64,000 nucleotides of DNA from Tricholoma matsutake (GCA_026075535.2 AP026546.1:1302001-1366000); one strand, 5' to 3'. Counted from the stretch's first letter, positions 20,830 through 31,327 are shown. The notes: generated by a model not told the origin, from the letters alone. Translations and numbers: made by a program.

Positions 20830-21089
20830 ACATCCCTCACATTGAATGCGAGGGAGTGGGGATGATTGTTATTATATACATAAACAAAAAATCCTCCCTC
20901 TCACAAGATGCAAGAGGGAGTTTTATTTATATACATAAAAAGCTAACCCCTCACACAGAATGCAAGGGGGGAGGTAAAAAAAAATCCATCCCCCACCCAA
21001 AATCGGAGAGGGGGGGCACAATACTGATAAATAATTAAAAGTACAAAAAAAATCCCTCCCCACACAAAGTGTGGGGGAGGGGGAGGGGA
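20830..21089. repeat. array of five GC-rich hairpins spaced by A/T-rich linkers
   Basis: Five short inverted repeats lie at about 20830-20857, 20893-20920, 20946-20974, 20986-21016 and 21054-21081. Each has a C/T-rich left stem (CCCTC, CCTCCCTCTC, CCCCTC, CCATCCCCC, CCCTCCCC), a loop resembling ACA-AATGC and a G/A-rich right stem. Linkers are ATTTATATACATAAAA-like or poly(A)-rich. The block 20876-21089 recurs in the same orientation at 63517-63738. Confidence 0.7.
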
Positions 21090-21418
21090 CACAACTCCGC
21101 TGTTGTCTGTCCTTCCACCCACAATTCACCCCACAAGCAGTTGCTCATGAGGCTGGGGGTGGGTGGCTTGTCATTGTTTGTCACTGTTGTCCCCTGTTTG
21201 GATTGCTCTTTTTTTTCTCTTTTTTTTTTTTGGGGGGGGGGGGTTTGGGTGCATCAGTGTGACATGGCATGAGTACAGAGGTTGGTGGGTGCTTACTAGG
21301 CAGGTACCCCCCTTCTGGGGTCTCCTGGCATCCCTCTGCACCCTCTTAGCCCATGTCGACAGCCTCACATCCCATTTGAATGGGGAGGGGATTGGGTGGC
21401 ATGGGCATGGGTTGCACA

Positions 21419-21740
21419 TTTTTCATCATGGCAGGTCATCCCCAGTAGTATACAACCTAAAAAGCAATGAATTACAATTAGTTGATTGATAAAAAAAATA
21501 AAAAATAAAAAATAAAAACTTATCTATGGCCCAAATGATGTTGCCATCATTTGGGCCCACATTCCATCCAGTTGGCTCGCATTTTTCATTGTGGCAGGTT
21601 GTCCCCAGTAGTATACAACCTAAAAAGCAATAAATTACAATTAGTTGATTGATAAAAGAAAAAGAAAAAAGAAAAAAAACTTATCTATGGCCCAAACAAC
21701 ATTGCTGTCATTTGGGTCCACGTTCCACTCAGTTGGCTTG
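21419..21740 (+). repeat. tandem duplication, period about 165 bases
   Basis: TTTTTCAT(C/T)(A/G)TGGCAGGT...CCCCAGTAGTATACAACC at 21419 and again at about 21583. Both units continue through AATTACAATTAGTTGATTGA and an A-rich run to CTTATCTATGGCCCAAA. The A-rich runs differ (AAAAAT units versus AAAAG units), so these microsatellites expanded after the duplication. A GGTGGTGGT-rich tract follows (21745-21860). Confidence 0.75.
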
Positions 21741-21982
21741 TTTGAAGGTGGTGGTGATGGTGGCAGTGGGCATGGGAACGGTGGTGGCAGGTGCACACAC
21801 AGTGGTGGTGGTAGAGTGGAGAGAAGGAGGAGGTGGTGTTGACGATGATGGTGGTGGTTGTGAGCTGGCAGTCACATGTCACATGTCATGCATGTATGTG
21901 TACTTATTATTTATTCTGTTAATGGCTGTGATTAACTATGTACATTGTAATAAAAGCATTAAATGTATGTAGAAGAATAATT

Positions 21983-22055
21983 GCTTGGTAGCTCAGTGGT
22001 TAAGCATGCTGTTATGTGTGCAGACCCAAGGTCAAGGGTTCAATTCTTGTTGTAT
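21983..22055 (+). ncRNA. tRNA-like Pol III promoter (right, SINE-type)
   Basis: The A box TAGCTCAGTGGT is at 21989-22000 and the B box GGTTCAATTCT at 22037-22047, 48 bases apart. A T-arm-like stem forms (CAAGG / TCTTG around GTTCAAT). A D-arm GCTC is present but the anticodon and acceptor stems are poor. It is therefore a tRNA-derived promoter rather than a functional tRNA gene. Transcription would run outward to the right end. Confidence 0.6.
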
Positions 22056-22984
22056 GTCAAACTTTTATTTGGGGAAGCACATGCATTCCGGTTAGTCCAG
22101 TTAGTCTGGTTATTCCTCTTAATTCCGGTTGTGATGAGTCCAGCCAGATTCTGGGGATTCCGGGTGTAAATTGGATCCTTATTCCAACCGGAATTGTGCT
22201 GCATAGGGAAAACTACATACAAAAAAAATTCCACTGGACTCCAGAAATTCCAGAAATTCTGGCCAGACAAACCAGAATCCAACCAGAATAGGTGGGGGAG
22301 TGTAAAGTACTCAGTAATCCCTGGACAGGATGTACCAAAAGATGGTGGGTGCTAGCTGTATTATTTGTGTATGTATATGATTGACTGGCTATGGGTGCTT
22401 GCTCCATGGTTGCCTTGATATTGTAGTGACAGGCACTCGCAAGAAGATATGGAGGTCTGGACCATATGAGGATCATTGGGGCTACTTGGCACTTATGGAG
22501 GCACTGAAGAAAAACTCTACCTGTGGGTTGGTCAAGCTGGACTTTAATCAAGTCAAGTTAAAGTGTCCTATTGAATATCTGTACCCAGAAACAACGACCA
22601 AGTTGGATCATTTAGTGTGTCGTGAGGATGCAGACCAGATTGACATGATTAATTGTCAAAGGGTCATTGTCATTGGTCCATCTTGGGATGGAAGGATGGA
22701 GTTTGTTGGATTGTTTGGGTATATTGTCGCTGCATCCCATTCTGCATATCCTCTCCAGCCTAATCAGGTTTGTGTGTTTGTACACAAAGATGGACAATAT
22801 TTACATTGCATCTATTTTCATATAAACAGTCTTTGTCATTCTCATCAAGAGCATATAGTATGGGAGGGTTTGCATTATCAATAGCCTTGTGTCTATGTAA
22901 TGTTATCACATAAATTATGTTGTGATATAAAACTTTGATCAATCTGTCATAAGGAATGGTAATCAAGAGACTTGATTTCAGAAA

Positions 22985-23520
22985 ATGTCGCACAGAGAAG
23001 GTATGTATCAATTGATTTCTTTCCCTCTTGAATTTGATCTACCACTTGAGTTTGAGTATGATGCTGCTCCAATACTTCTGGTTGTTTCTATTGTCATATC
23101 CTTTGTCAACCTTGAGTCCTGCTGTTAATAGCTAGCTACTGCATTTCTGTTAGATGTACTCACATTACATCACCTGATTCCTCAACACCCATAACTTCCT
23201 TTCAACCATTGTTGGACAACAAGTTTGTTATAGCCTCCAATGCAGGTTGTCTGACAAAGGACAAATATTTGACCCCCAATGTGGGTTCCCTCAAAGAGGG
23301 CAACTGGGTTGCACTGTCTACTACTCCCCATCTAAATGTATTGTGCTGTCCTATCATTATGTATAATGGATGTAGTCATGCATCTGAATTCAGTCCTTCC
23401 ACTTCATGTGATCACACATCTGATATGCTGTGTTCTATAAACATATCACATAGGGTATCCAAATCATTTGTGATGTTTTTCTGTGAAATGTTTTTGGATG
23501 TGGCCTACAACTTTTTTTAA
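22985..23520 (+). pseudogene. unidentified coding remnants downstream of the KOW gene
   Basis: An ATG at 22983 opens a short acidic ORF (FPLEFDLPLEFEYDAAPILL). A further plus-strand block at about 23160-23520 reads SNAGCLTKDKYLTPNVGSLK and EGNWVALSTTPHLNVLCCPI, protein-like and Cys/Ser-rich. No family is recognised. These could be further exons of the KOW gene or pieces of another decayed gene. Confidence 0.25.
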
Positions 23521-24270
23521 CTATCTTACCATCACTATCAGATATTATATGAAAGCTATTGTGTATCCCTTGTTTGAGCTTGGTAACAATAGATCCCTTG
23601 CAATGGGTGACATTTTAATGCTGATGGAAAGTTATTTAAAATAGGAATATTGGTTTATTGCCATGGACAACATTGGAAAACCTTTTCGATATATTCAGAA
23701 GCTGGTGCTGCTAATGGGAAGAAACACTATGTATAAGCATAATTTTTTAGTTCAATTACAAAATATTTCTCATCCTTACTGTACTAAAAGGATAAGGTGA
23801 TATATATATTCTATATCTAACAAGCCTTATAAAGTTATTTGCCTACTGTAATATTTTCAAAGTAAAGGATTGGTTGTCCATGGCATGCCAACTTTTGGTT
23901 ACCATATGGCTTGGATAATGCTGCTAAATATATACACAAACTTGATAGTTGATTGCAATAAGTATACAAGACATAGTCAAGGATGTGGTGGTTTCTCTGA
24001 AGCTTCATTTATGGCAGTTTCTAATATGTCCCATGTCATAAGTGTAGGGGGTGGACACAGTCATAGCTTCTCATATCCACAATTATCACCATTTATACTC
24101 CCCCGAGATGGTATGCAAGTTGATATATCATCTAATGTATTTATTTACAAAGATCATATAGATGATATAGGCTTGTTGTTAAGGGCAAGCCTCAACCACT
24201 CGATCTAGTCAATGTCATTCGATGAGGTGATTCCTCAATGAGTCATTCAGCACTAGTCTTACTCAGAGCG
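23521..24270 (+). other. decayed sequence with one ORF of unknown nature
   Basis: 23521-23869 holds no supported ORF. At 23870-24208 a 112-codon plus-strand ORF includes HSHSFSYPQLSPFILPRDGM and FIYKDHIDDIGLLLRASLNH. It resembles nothing I recognise and may be a remnant of the same accessory region. Confidence 0.25.
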
Positions 24271-24274
24271 TCCA

Positions 24275-24640
24275 ATGTAAGATGGATAGTGCACTCTAGC
24301 AGGTCTTCTGCATAGAGTCGTTCAGGTTCATGCACTAAGGGGCTTCCTTAGTGGTTTTGAGTAAGTTTACAAGTTTGCAAGTTAAGGCTGTAGATTGCCT
24401 AGATCTAAACTAAGGGCATCCCTACTATTGGAGTAGGGTGTGTGGGTACCTACTCCAGTAGTCATGTGACCATGTAGTTAGTAGACAGTCACACATGTAC
24501 ATAGTCACACTTAGGCTATCACTACTGCATCCACCGCATCGCTATAGGAGATGGATCTGCCATCTCCACTAGGAGTCGCAGTACTTATACTATGAGGGAG
24601 GTCCATATCATCCAATTGGAAAGGTAGATACATATCAGGT
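24275..24640 (+). repeat. LTR-like remnant related to 35678-35830
   Basis: GGAGTAGGGTGTGTGGGTAC and the following ACTCCAGTAGTCATGTGACC match GGAGTAGGGTGTTTGGGCAC and ACTCCAGGTAGTCACATGATC at 35683-35745. Similarity continues loosely through a CATCTCCA-containing stretch. The second location lies immediately before a gag remnant, so both are probably LTR pieces of one family. Exact ends were not found. Confidence 0.45.
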
Positions 24641-25138
24641 AAGAATAGAAACAATAGGCCTCATGCCTTGCATGAGGCATCTGATGTCATGGATCCAATG
24701 TCAAGGATCCAATGTCAAGGACATGCTGCACTACAGCACAGCATGTGTGGGAGTGGGTTCAGGTGCATGAGTCACCATGCATCAAGGGTGCCTTCCACAG
24801 GAAGAGGATTGAATGCATGTGGTCGGCATGTGTCGTGTCAAGGACATACCCTAGGCATGAATCAGGGAGTGCCTCCTGTCTGGAGGGGACATCGGGTCAG
24901 TCGGGTCAGTCGGGTTCCATGAGTTACAAGGAAAATTGTAACACTTGTTAAAGTATCCTGAGAGCCAGTTCATCCATGTGAGAATCCCATTCTGTGATTT
25001 AATGCCAGATATTTCTAAAACAAGCTAAAAGCTTGTGCTTCTCATGATAGCAAAGATGTATTATTACAGAAACTTGAAGGTCATAGCTGTCCCAGATGCA
25101 ATCTGCTTGTTTCTGTATTTTCTATTGAGACTCCAACC
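24641..25138. other. no gene seen; short palindrome and triple repeat
   Basis: A perfect 9-base-arm palindrome, GCCTCATGC CTT GCATGAGGC, lies at about 24658-24678. ATCCAATGTCAAGG is duplicated near 24700, and GTCAGTCGG is tandemly repeated near 24895. No supported coding sequence. Confidence 0.5.
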
Positions 25139-25690
25139 ATGACAAAAAACCAAAGACAGGCTACTGACATAAAGAAACAACAGATTTTACATCAGAAGCA
25201 GAAACATATCTACAATACTATTAAAAACACTAAAAATGATAATTACATTCCATATGCATTTCCACCTGAACCATTAAATGATAATTTAGAAAGAGATATC
25301 ATTGAGCATGCATGTAAGCAATCTGACTACAAAATGATTGAGGAGGCAGGATGTGCTGTTTGGGGAGAGTTGACTCCTATTAATAAACTTACTTGTCTTA
25401 AAGGAATTAAAAATCATCTTCATGTATTAAAGGCAAATGGTGTCACAAGCATAGAAAGAAAACATGAAGATCATGCAAAAAGAGAATACAGTGGACCAGT
25501 ATTGGATCATAAATGTAACAAAGTATGTGATACATGTTGCAGAGCACTTTGTGCAGGCAAAGTTCCAAGGCTTGCATTGGAACAAGGATTGTGGCTTGGA
25601 GAAGTTCCTGAACAGCTGTCTGGCCTTCGATTTATAGAAAAATTGCTTATGGCTCGCATAAGACATATTAGGGTTGTTCACAGTAGCCAT
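25139..25690 (+). pseudogene. DUF6570-type fragment (Helitron-associated protein)
   Basis: DUF6570 domains precede the Helitron helicase-like N-terminal region in many fungal rolling-circle transposons. From the ATG at 25139 there is a Lys/Gln-rich leader (residues 1-40). The family signature follows: IEEAGCAVWGELTPINKL (near 66), GPVLDHKCNKVCDTCCRALC (near 120), AGKVPRLALEQGLWLGEVP (near 140), and LSGLRFIEKLLMARIRH (near 160). The Cys of the usual CAVCG is Trp here. After RIRH the conserved protein stops and AT-rich unrelated sequence continues in frame to 25978, so this is a truncated piece. No Rep or helicase motifs are in the window. Confidence 0.6.
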
Positions 25691-26237
25691 TTTCGGGCCA
25701 TTTTCAGCTCATTTTTGACTTCATTTTTGGCTCATTATATATATATAGAGCAAACCAAACAAACCCAAATGCAACTAATGAATTTGGCCAATCAGAAGTG
25801 TCGACCTCACAAGTGGACCAGCTACCCAGTGCATTCAGGAATACTGGATAGGCAACACTATACAAGCTTGCTCTTCTTGAAGTTCATTCTCAATATTGGG
25901 AGACCACAAGTCCAGAGTATCTCCAGAGATATCACTGAGGGCTTCAATATAATGTGGAACATAGTTTTAAATCAATAAATGCCACATCGACCTACCACAC
26001 CCCACCCTTTCTCAATCCATGGCTAGTGAGAGTCATTTTCATGAAGCTGCATAATAGAAGTGGAAGGGAGATGGTGGAGTCTATCCTGAATGTGTTTCCA
26101 AAGACAAAAGGTTAAAATTTGAAACAGGGGATTTTCAAGAAGATGGTATTATCATTTCCCTTCACAATTTTTACATGTGCTTAGTTTCTATTACCAGATT
26201 GGAAGACAGTAATTTATAATAACCACCAGCAAGCTGG
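25691..26237. other. unassigned sequence left of gypsy A
   Basis: A TATATATATA run lies near 25740. The DUF6570 frame stays open to 25978 but loses family resemblance. 25980-26237 has no supported ORF. The last five bases, GCTGG (26233-26237), are the target duplication of gypsy A. Confidence 0.4.
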
Positions 26238-26651
26238 TGTAAGGGGACTAGGGGGGTGCCCTGTGTGTTTCTCCTATTTTTTATGTTTGTTCTATACTTT
26301 TCCTCACTTCATTTCCTTCTATTCTTCATTTTCTATGATTTTTCCAGATTCTATTACTAATTTTCCCTTTCTATCATGTTTGTACATGTTGACAGTTTTA
26401 TATTTAGAGGCGGAGCACCCCTTCCAACATATGATGTCATTTGGGGGCATTGATCTGCCTATCTCCGCCTTTTCTATTTTTAGGTTATCATTTGATTTTT
26501 GTCGTCTTCACATATACTGGGCATCGGCAAAGGGATCCTTAGAGTTTTCTCTTCGGATTTCCCTTTGCTAGGTGTGTCCCCAATCCCTGTACTATGTAAT
26601 ATAATTTTAACTTCGGATTTTCCTTTGCTAGAGGCTTAGGTTGCCCTTATA
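26238..26651 (+). repeat. 5' LTR, gypsy A
   Basis: A 414-base LTR near-identical to 31370-31793, with small deletions. It contains a TATATTTAGAGG box at about 26399 and AGAGTTTTCT at 26541-26550. The latter is the exact complement of AGAAAACTCT at 26654-26663, just past the LTR. Confidence 0.92.
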
Positions 26652-26672
26652 GTAGAAAACTCTCCCCTAAGG
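26652..26672 (+). promoter_or_regulatory. primer-binding region, gypsy A (possible self-priming)
   Basis: The sequence following the LTR contains AGAAAACTCT, perfectly complementary to AGAGTTTTCT in the LTR at 26541-26550, and shows no obvious match to a tRNA 3' end ending in TGG. This is the arrangement used by Tf1/sushi-type elements, whose RNA 5' end primes its own cDNA. That is an inference from complementarity only. Confidence 0.4.
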
Positions 26673-26714
26673 CCCGAAATCGCGAATGCACTGCCCAAGA
26701 TAAGCAGGTACAGA

Positions 26715-27914
26715 GTGGACAATGCTTCCCAAGGCTCCACAGACTCCCTACACACCGTTCCAGACAATCTCGTCTTAACTACACTGCCATTTTCGCCAAA
26801 CACACCCCCTAATGACATGGACGCATTAGAGCGCCCCGACATGCGTGAAAGTGATGTTTCTGGAATACGCATGCAAATTGATTTGCTTAAATCTACGATC
26901 GAAAACTTAGTCAGGACCCTCCAGACTAACCCTATGACCAATATTCCCCCCATTGTGACTCCAAGCGCACCCAACAAGGATGTACTGCCAAATGTGCCCA
27001 CTAAGGAGCACACCCAGATCAAACTGTCCCCCCCACTGAATTTAATGGTGCACATGTGCAGGGACGTGCATTCCTTAATTCCTATGAGTTATACATCAGT
27101 CTCCAGTCACATCAATTTGTCAATGAGGCTGCAAAAATATATTGGGCCTTCACATACATGAAATCTGAACGTGCCAATCTCTATGTGACTGTATCCTGCG
27201 TCAAACTAAAGAACTCAGTTCTCTACCTTTCTCCACTTGGGGTGACTTTTGAGCTGAGTTTGTACACCATTTTTGTCCCCTCAATGAATGCCACTGAGCA
27301 GTGACACAACTTGAGTCATCCTCTTACCACCAAGCACATCGATCTATATAGATGAGTTTAAGGATTTGGTGGACATGGCAGGATATGGGAGTGGGCTACC
27401 AGTGGTGGTGAAGTTCCGATGGGGGCTCAACCGAGAAATTCAGGACCAGATTGCACAGATGTTGGAATGACACCCAGCAGACAATGATATCTTTGCTTGG
27501 TATGAAGCTGCTTTCCTCTGTGACAAGAACCGACTCACAAATGTGGTATTTAATGCTGCATTCCATGCTCCAACTACCACTCATGCACCCTACACCTTCA
27601 ATCGAACCCTTCCCTGCCTTAACCACATTCCTGTTCATCCAACTCCCACACCAGCTGCCAATGTCCCAGTACCAATGGATGTTGATGCAGCCCGCAGCCA
27701 TGCACATAGGTTGGATCTCTGCTACCATTGTGGGGAACCTGGACACAGGGCTGGAGCATGTCCCCATTATCAGGATATCCACATGCTCACCCCCGAGGGG
27801 AGAGATGAACTCCTCCAAGACTTGTTGGGACTTGTAGATGTTGAGGAGGGGAAGGATCAGGAGATCAAGTCAGAAGTTGTAGAGGAGCAGGATTTTTCTA
27901 TTCGCAGCAAGTGA
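26715..27914 (+). pseudogene. gag, gypsy A
   Basis: Capsid and nucleocapsid protein. The N-terminal part (26715-27050) is Ser/Thr/Pro-rich with a helical IRMQIDLLKSTIENLVRTLQ. After a frameshift near 27050 comes the capsid block GRAFLNSYELYISLQSHQFV. Stops near 27304 and 27468 follow, then a third frame block ends in the CCHC knuckle CYHCGEPGHRAGACP (about 27720-27765). Copy B shows the same protein with fewer breaks (49635-50693). Confidence 0.8.
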
Positions 27915-30900
27915 ATTGTATGCCCTCACTGCCTGTCCATAACCACTTTGAAGTCTTGTCAGTTGAATCCCTGGAGAATGAATCCATTTCTGTGACTGTT
28001 CCCCTCTCTGACCCTTCAAAGTTGGCTGAAGATGTACCTGCTCTTCCCATCTCTCCCTCTGCTCCACACCCCAAAATTAAATCATGTGAGCATAAACTAC
28101 CATGCAAATATATTGTTGCATCCACTCGCTCTACACATTCCTTGAACCTAGCAATCAAACTGCAGATGACTGACACTGCACAGATACTTGGTGTCTCTGC
28201 ACTCCTGGACTCTGGTGTGACTGGTCTCTTCATTGATGCCCATCTCATGCAACAACATCACCTAAACACTCACTCATTCTCGCATCCGATACCTGTGTAT
28301 AATGTGGATGGATCCCCAAATGAAGCTGGTGCCATCCGAGAGGTTGTAGACCTGGTTCTTCATTACAAAGATCATAGTGAGTGTGCCATTTTTGCTGTCA
28401 CTCAATTAGGAAAGCAAAAGGTCCCTAAACCCTTTGAAGACATGTTCTCCAAGGAATTGTTTGACTCTCTCCCTACATGCAAGCCATGGGATCACACAAT
28501 TGAACTCACCCCCAGTGCAACCCCTTCATCCTGCAAGGTCTATCCTCTCTCTCCTGAAGAACAACAACAGCTTGACCAGTTCATTGATGAACACCTGGCC
28601 TCTGGATGTATTTGGCCATCAAAGTCGCCCATGGCCTCTCCCTTTTTCTTTGTCAAGCAGAAGGATGGCTCACTTCGACCAGTTCAAGACTACAGAAGGC
28701 TCAACAACATCATGGTCAAAATTGCTACCCATTCCCTCTCATCTCTGAACTCGTGAACCAACTCCATGGAGCCCAATACTTCACCAAGCTCGATGTCCAT
28801 TGGGGCTACAATAATGTGAGGAAAAAGGAAGGAGATGAGTGGAAGGCAGCCTTTCATACCAACTGTGGTATTTTTGAACTGCTTGTCATGTTCTTTGGCC
28901 TTACTAATAGCCCTGCTGCCTTTCAGACCATGATGAATGACATCATGCATGACCTCATCCTCATCTTCACTCGCACAGTTGAAGAGCACTGTCGCATCAT
29001 GCGCCTTGTCCTAGAACGGCTTCAACAGTACAAACTCTACCTTCATCAGGACAGTGCAAGTTTGAGAAGACTAAGATCAAGTACCTCAGCCTGATTATCT
29101 CAGAGGGTCAGGTGGAGATGGATCCCATCAAGGTGAACAGGGTCACGACTTGGCTGATGCCCATGAACAAGAAAGAGGTGCAGTCTTTCCTGGGCTTCAT
29201 CAATTTCTATCAGCATTTTATCAAGGATATCTCACATCATGTATGACCACTGTTCGACTTGACAGGAAAGGAGGCATGGAGGTGGGATAATACACAACAG
29301 GAGGCATTCGAAAGGTTTAAGGAGATGGTCACTTCCACTCCCATCCTTACCTTTGCTGATGATCCTTTTCATGTAGAAGCTGACAGTTCTGGCTTTGCAA
29401 CAGGCACCGTGTTGTCTCAGCAGTCTCTGGAGAACCAGAAGTGGCATCCTGTTGTGTTCTACTCCAAAAGCCTTAGGGATGTAGAGGGAAATTACAAGAT
29501 GCATGACAAGGAGATGTTGGCCATAATGTGTGTGCTTGAGGAGTGGTGACACTTCCTCGAGGGTGCCCAACACAAGGTAGAAATTTGGATGGATCACAAG
29601 AATCTCGAGTACTTTATGATGGCCAAGAAATTGAACCATCGTCAAGCTCATTGGTCCCTGTATCTATCCAGATTCAACTTCTTCTTGCACCACCATCCAG
29701 GTCACAGCATGGGGAAGACTGATGCCCTCTCCTGACATGCAGACCATGGGGATGGCAGCGATGACAACCAAAACATTGTGTTGTTGCAGCCAGACCTGTT
29801 CACCATTCGGGCACTGGAAGGCATTGTACCCCAGGGCAAGGAGTGGGACATCCTATGTGACATTCATTGTGCAAACTGTAGCGGTTCACATGAGGATGTT
29901 GTTGCCTGAGCTGTTAAAGAACTGCGGAAGGGATCCACCTTTTTCTTGCATGCAGCAGAGTGGGCTGAAAAGGAGGACTTGTTGTATTTCAGGGACCACA
30001 TCTACATTCCCAATGACCCAGAACTTCGCCAGCACATCATATCCCAACACCATGACTCACAGATTGCTGGTCATCCTGGATGCTGGAAGACCTTGAAGCT
30101 CACCTCACGGAATTATTGGTGGCCACAAATGTCTTGGCTCATTGGTCAGTATTGTCACACTTGTGACCTTTGCTTATGCACTAAGGATCCTCATCACAAA
30201 CCCATTGGTGATCTACACCCTCTTCCTGTTCCAGAGAGCCATTGGGATGTTGTCAGCATCGACTTTGTGGTGGAGTTGCCAGAGTCAAATGGGTTTGATG
30301 TGGTGATGTGCACAGTTGATTCAGTGGGAAAATGTGCTCACTTCATTCCCTCTCACACCACTGTCAGTGCCCTGGGTGCCACCCGACTCTACCTCTACCA
30401 CATGTGGAACTTACATGGACTTCCTGGTGCTTTCCTGTTGGATTGTGGCCCTCAGTTCATGGAAGAGTTCACTCATGAGCTGTACTGACTCCTGGGTATC
30501 AAACTCCTTGCTTCGACTGCCTATCACCCACAAACTGATGGCCAGACTGAGCGAGTCAACCAGGAACTGGAGCAGTACATCTGCACCTTTGTCAATGAAT
30601 GCCAGGACAATTGGGACGATCTTCTCCCTTTGGCCAAGTTCAGATACAACAACCATGTCCATGCCTCCACTCAACAGCTCTTAGACACTGGATGACATCC
30701 ACGCATGGGATTTGAACCTCACCAAACTTGGTCACACATCGAGATGGTGAATGAGTTCACAGAATGCATGCAGGATAGCTTGGAGGAGGCAAAGGCAGCC
30801 TTAGCAAAGGTGAAGGATGACATGGTGTGCTTTTACAACCAATGCCATTCTCTGACCCCTCAGTACAAGGTTGATCGAGTTTACCTTGACTCCAGTGACA

Positions 30901-31327
30901 TCTCCACTACATGTCCATCCAAGAAACTGGCTCATCGCTTCCTGGGACCTTTCCCCATTGTCAAGTGTGTTGGAATGCATGCCTATCATCTATGCCTCCC
31001 AGCCTCCATGTCCAGACTCCAGCCGGTCTTCCATGTCATCAAATTGCTTCTAGCTCCCCCAGATCTATTCCCAGGATGCCATTCACACCCACCACCAATG
31101 CCTACAGTGATTGAGGGAGAACCCCAATACGAAGTCGAGTCAATCTTGGACAGCCGTTTGTGTTGAGGAAAACTCCAGTATTTGGTGCATTGGAAGGGTT
31201 ATGGGTATGAGGAGAACTCATGGGTCGAAAAGTCTGATGTGAATGCCCCTCGGTTAGTCAAAGAATTCCACCGATGGCACACTGCTACACCGCATCAAAT
31301 TCAAGTCATGGACTTTGGTTGTATGTG
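27911..31327 (+). pseudogene. pol (protease, RT, RNase H, integrase, chromodomain), gypsy A
   Basis: The protease active site reads LLDSGVTGLFID (about 28206), where the family has DSGATG. RT: KSPMASPFFFVKQKDGSLRP (about 28620), motif A TKLDVHWGYN with its Asp intact (about 28780), then [18 protein letters not shown]. The segment encoding the YLDD box is missing (about 28950-28970). RNase H: FHVEADSSGFATGTVLSQQS (about 29370). Integrase: H2C2 zinc finger HHDSQIAGHPG (about 30050) with YCHTCDLCL, catalytic SIDFVVELP (about 30260), DCGPQFMEEF (about 30440), and the YHPQTDGQTERVNQELEQ Glu region (about 30530). The chromodomain ends with [20 protein letters not shown] (about 31175). At least six in-frame stops occur, most TGA. 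Confidence 0.88.

Larger units (their letters stand above)
20438..22311. mobile_element. 1.87-kb hAT-like non-autonomous element with tRNA-headed inverted ends
   Basis: The 8-base AGTAATCC flanks both sides (20430-20437; 22312-22319), the duplication size of hAT transposons. Ends start CAGTAGTTTAC on the left and, reverse-complemented, GAGTACTTTAC on the right. They then share a CTCCC(T/C)CACCTATTC block and GTTGGA(G/T)TC words. Each end region carries a tRNA-like promoter oriented outward: minus near 20740 and plus near 21983. The centre contains a hairpin array, a 165-base tandem duplication and no transposase. Alternatively two inverted SINEs trapped the middle, but the single flanking duplication favours one mobile unit. 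Confidence 0.6.
19181..22884 (+). pseudogene. Spt5-like KOW-repeat protein, broken and interrupted by a transposon
   Basis: The KOW fold occurs in Spt5-type elongation factors; Agaricomycetes carry families of KOW proteins of unknown role. Segments in order: a first KOW (SGRYGGDLGLVIAVDE at about 19184, with later LLFDPKVI), a second (DDQVEVVTGTFRGYIGQIKS at about 19527), the GDFVEVLCGTFVG repeat at about 19675, a further block (about 19858-20150, VVMVDQVATVGRLAEVHS), and the C-terminal block (VTGTRKKIWRSGPYEDHWGY at about 22428; RVIVIGPSWDGRMEFVGLFG at about 22659). Stops at about 19361 and 19507 and frame changes break it. Removing 20438-22311 with one 8-base duplication restores an open reading (NSQVIPGQDVPKDG), followed by a possible GT...AG intron ending at about 22428. 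Confidence 0.6.

Noticed and set aside
20830..21089. Regularly spaced short repeats resembling a CRISPR array
   Set aside because: The units are self-pairing hairpins of unequal length with A/T-rich linkers that are themselves repeated. The genome is fungal and there are no cas genes or unique spacers.
21685..21882. His/Thr-rich minus ORF and Gly/Val-rich plus ORFs
   Set aside because: They translate a GGTGGTGGT-type simple repeat inside the mobile element.
21983..22055. A functional tRNA gene
   Set aside because: Promoter boxes and a T-arm are present, but acceptor and anticodon stems do not pair and no clear anticodon loop is formed. It is better explained as a tRNA-derived promoter.
24275..24640. 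A complete solo LTR
   Set aside because: It resembles the LTR-like piece at 35678, but no TG...CA ends or target duplication could be fixed, so it is reported only as a remnant.
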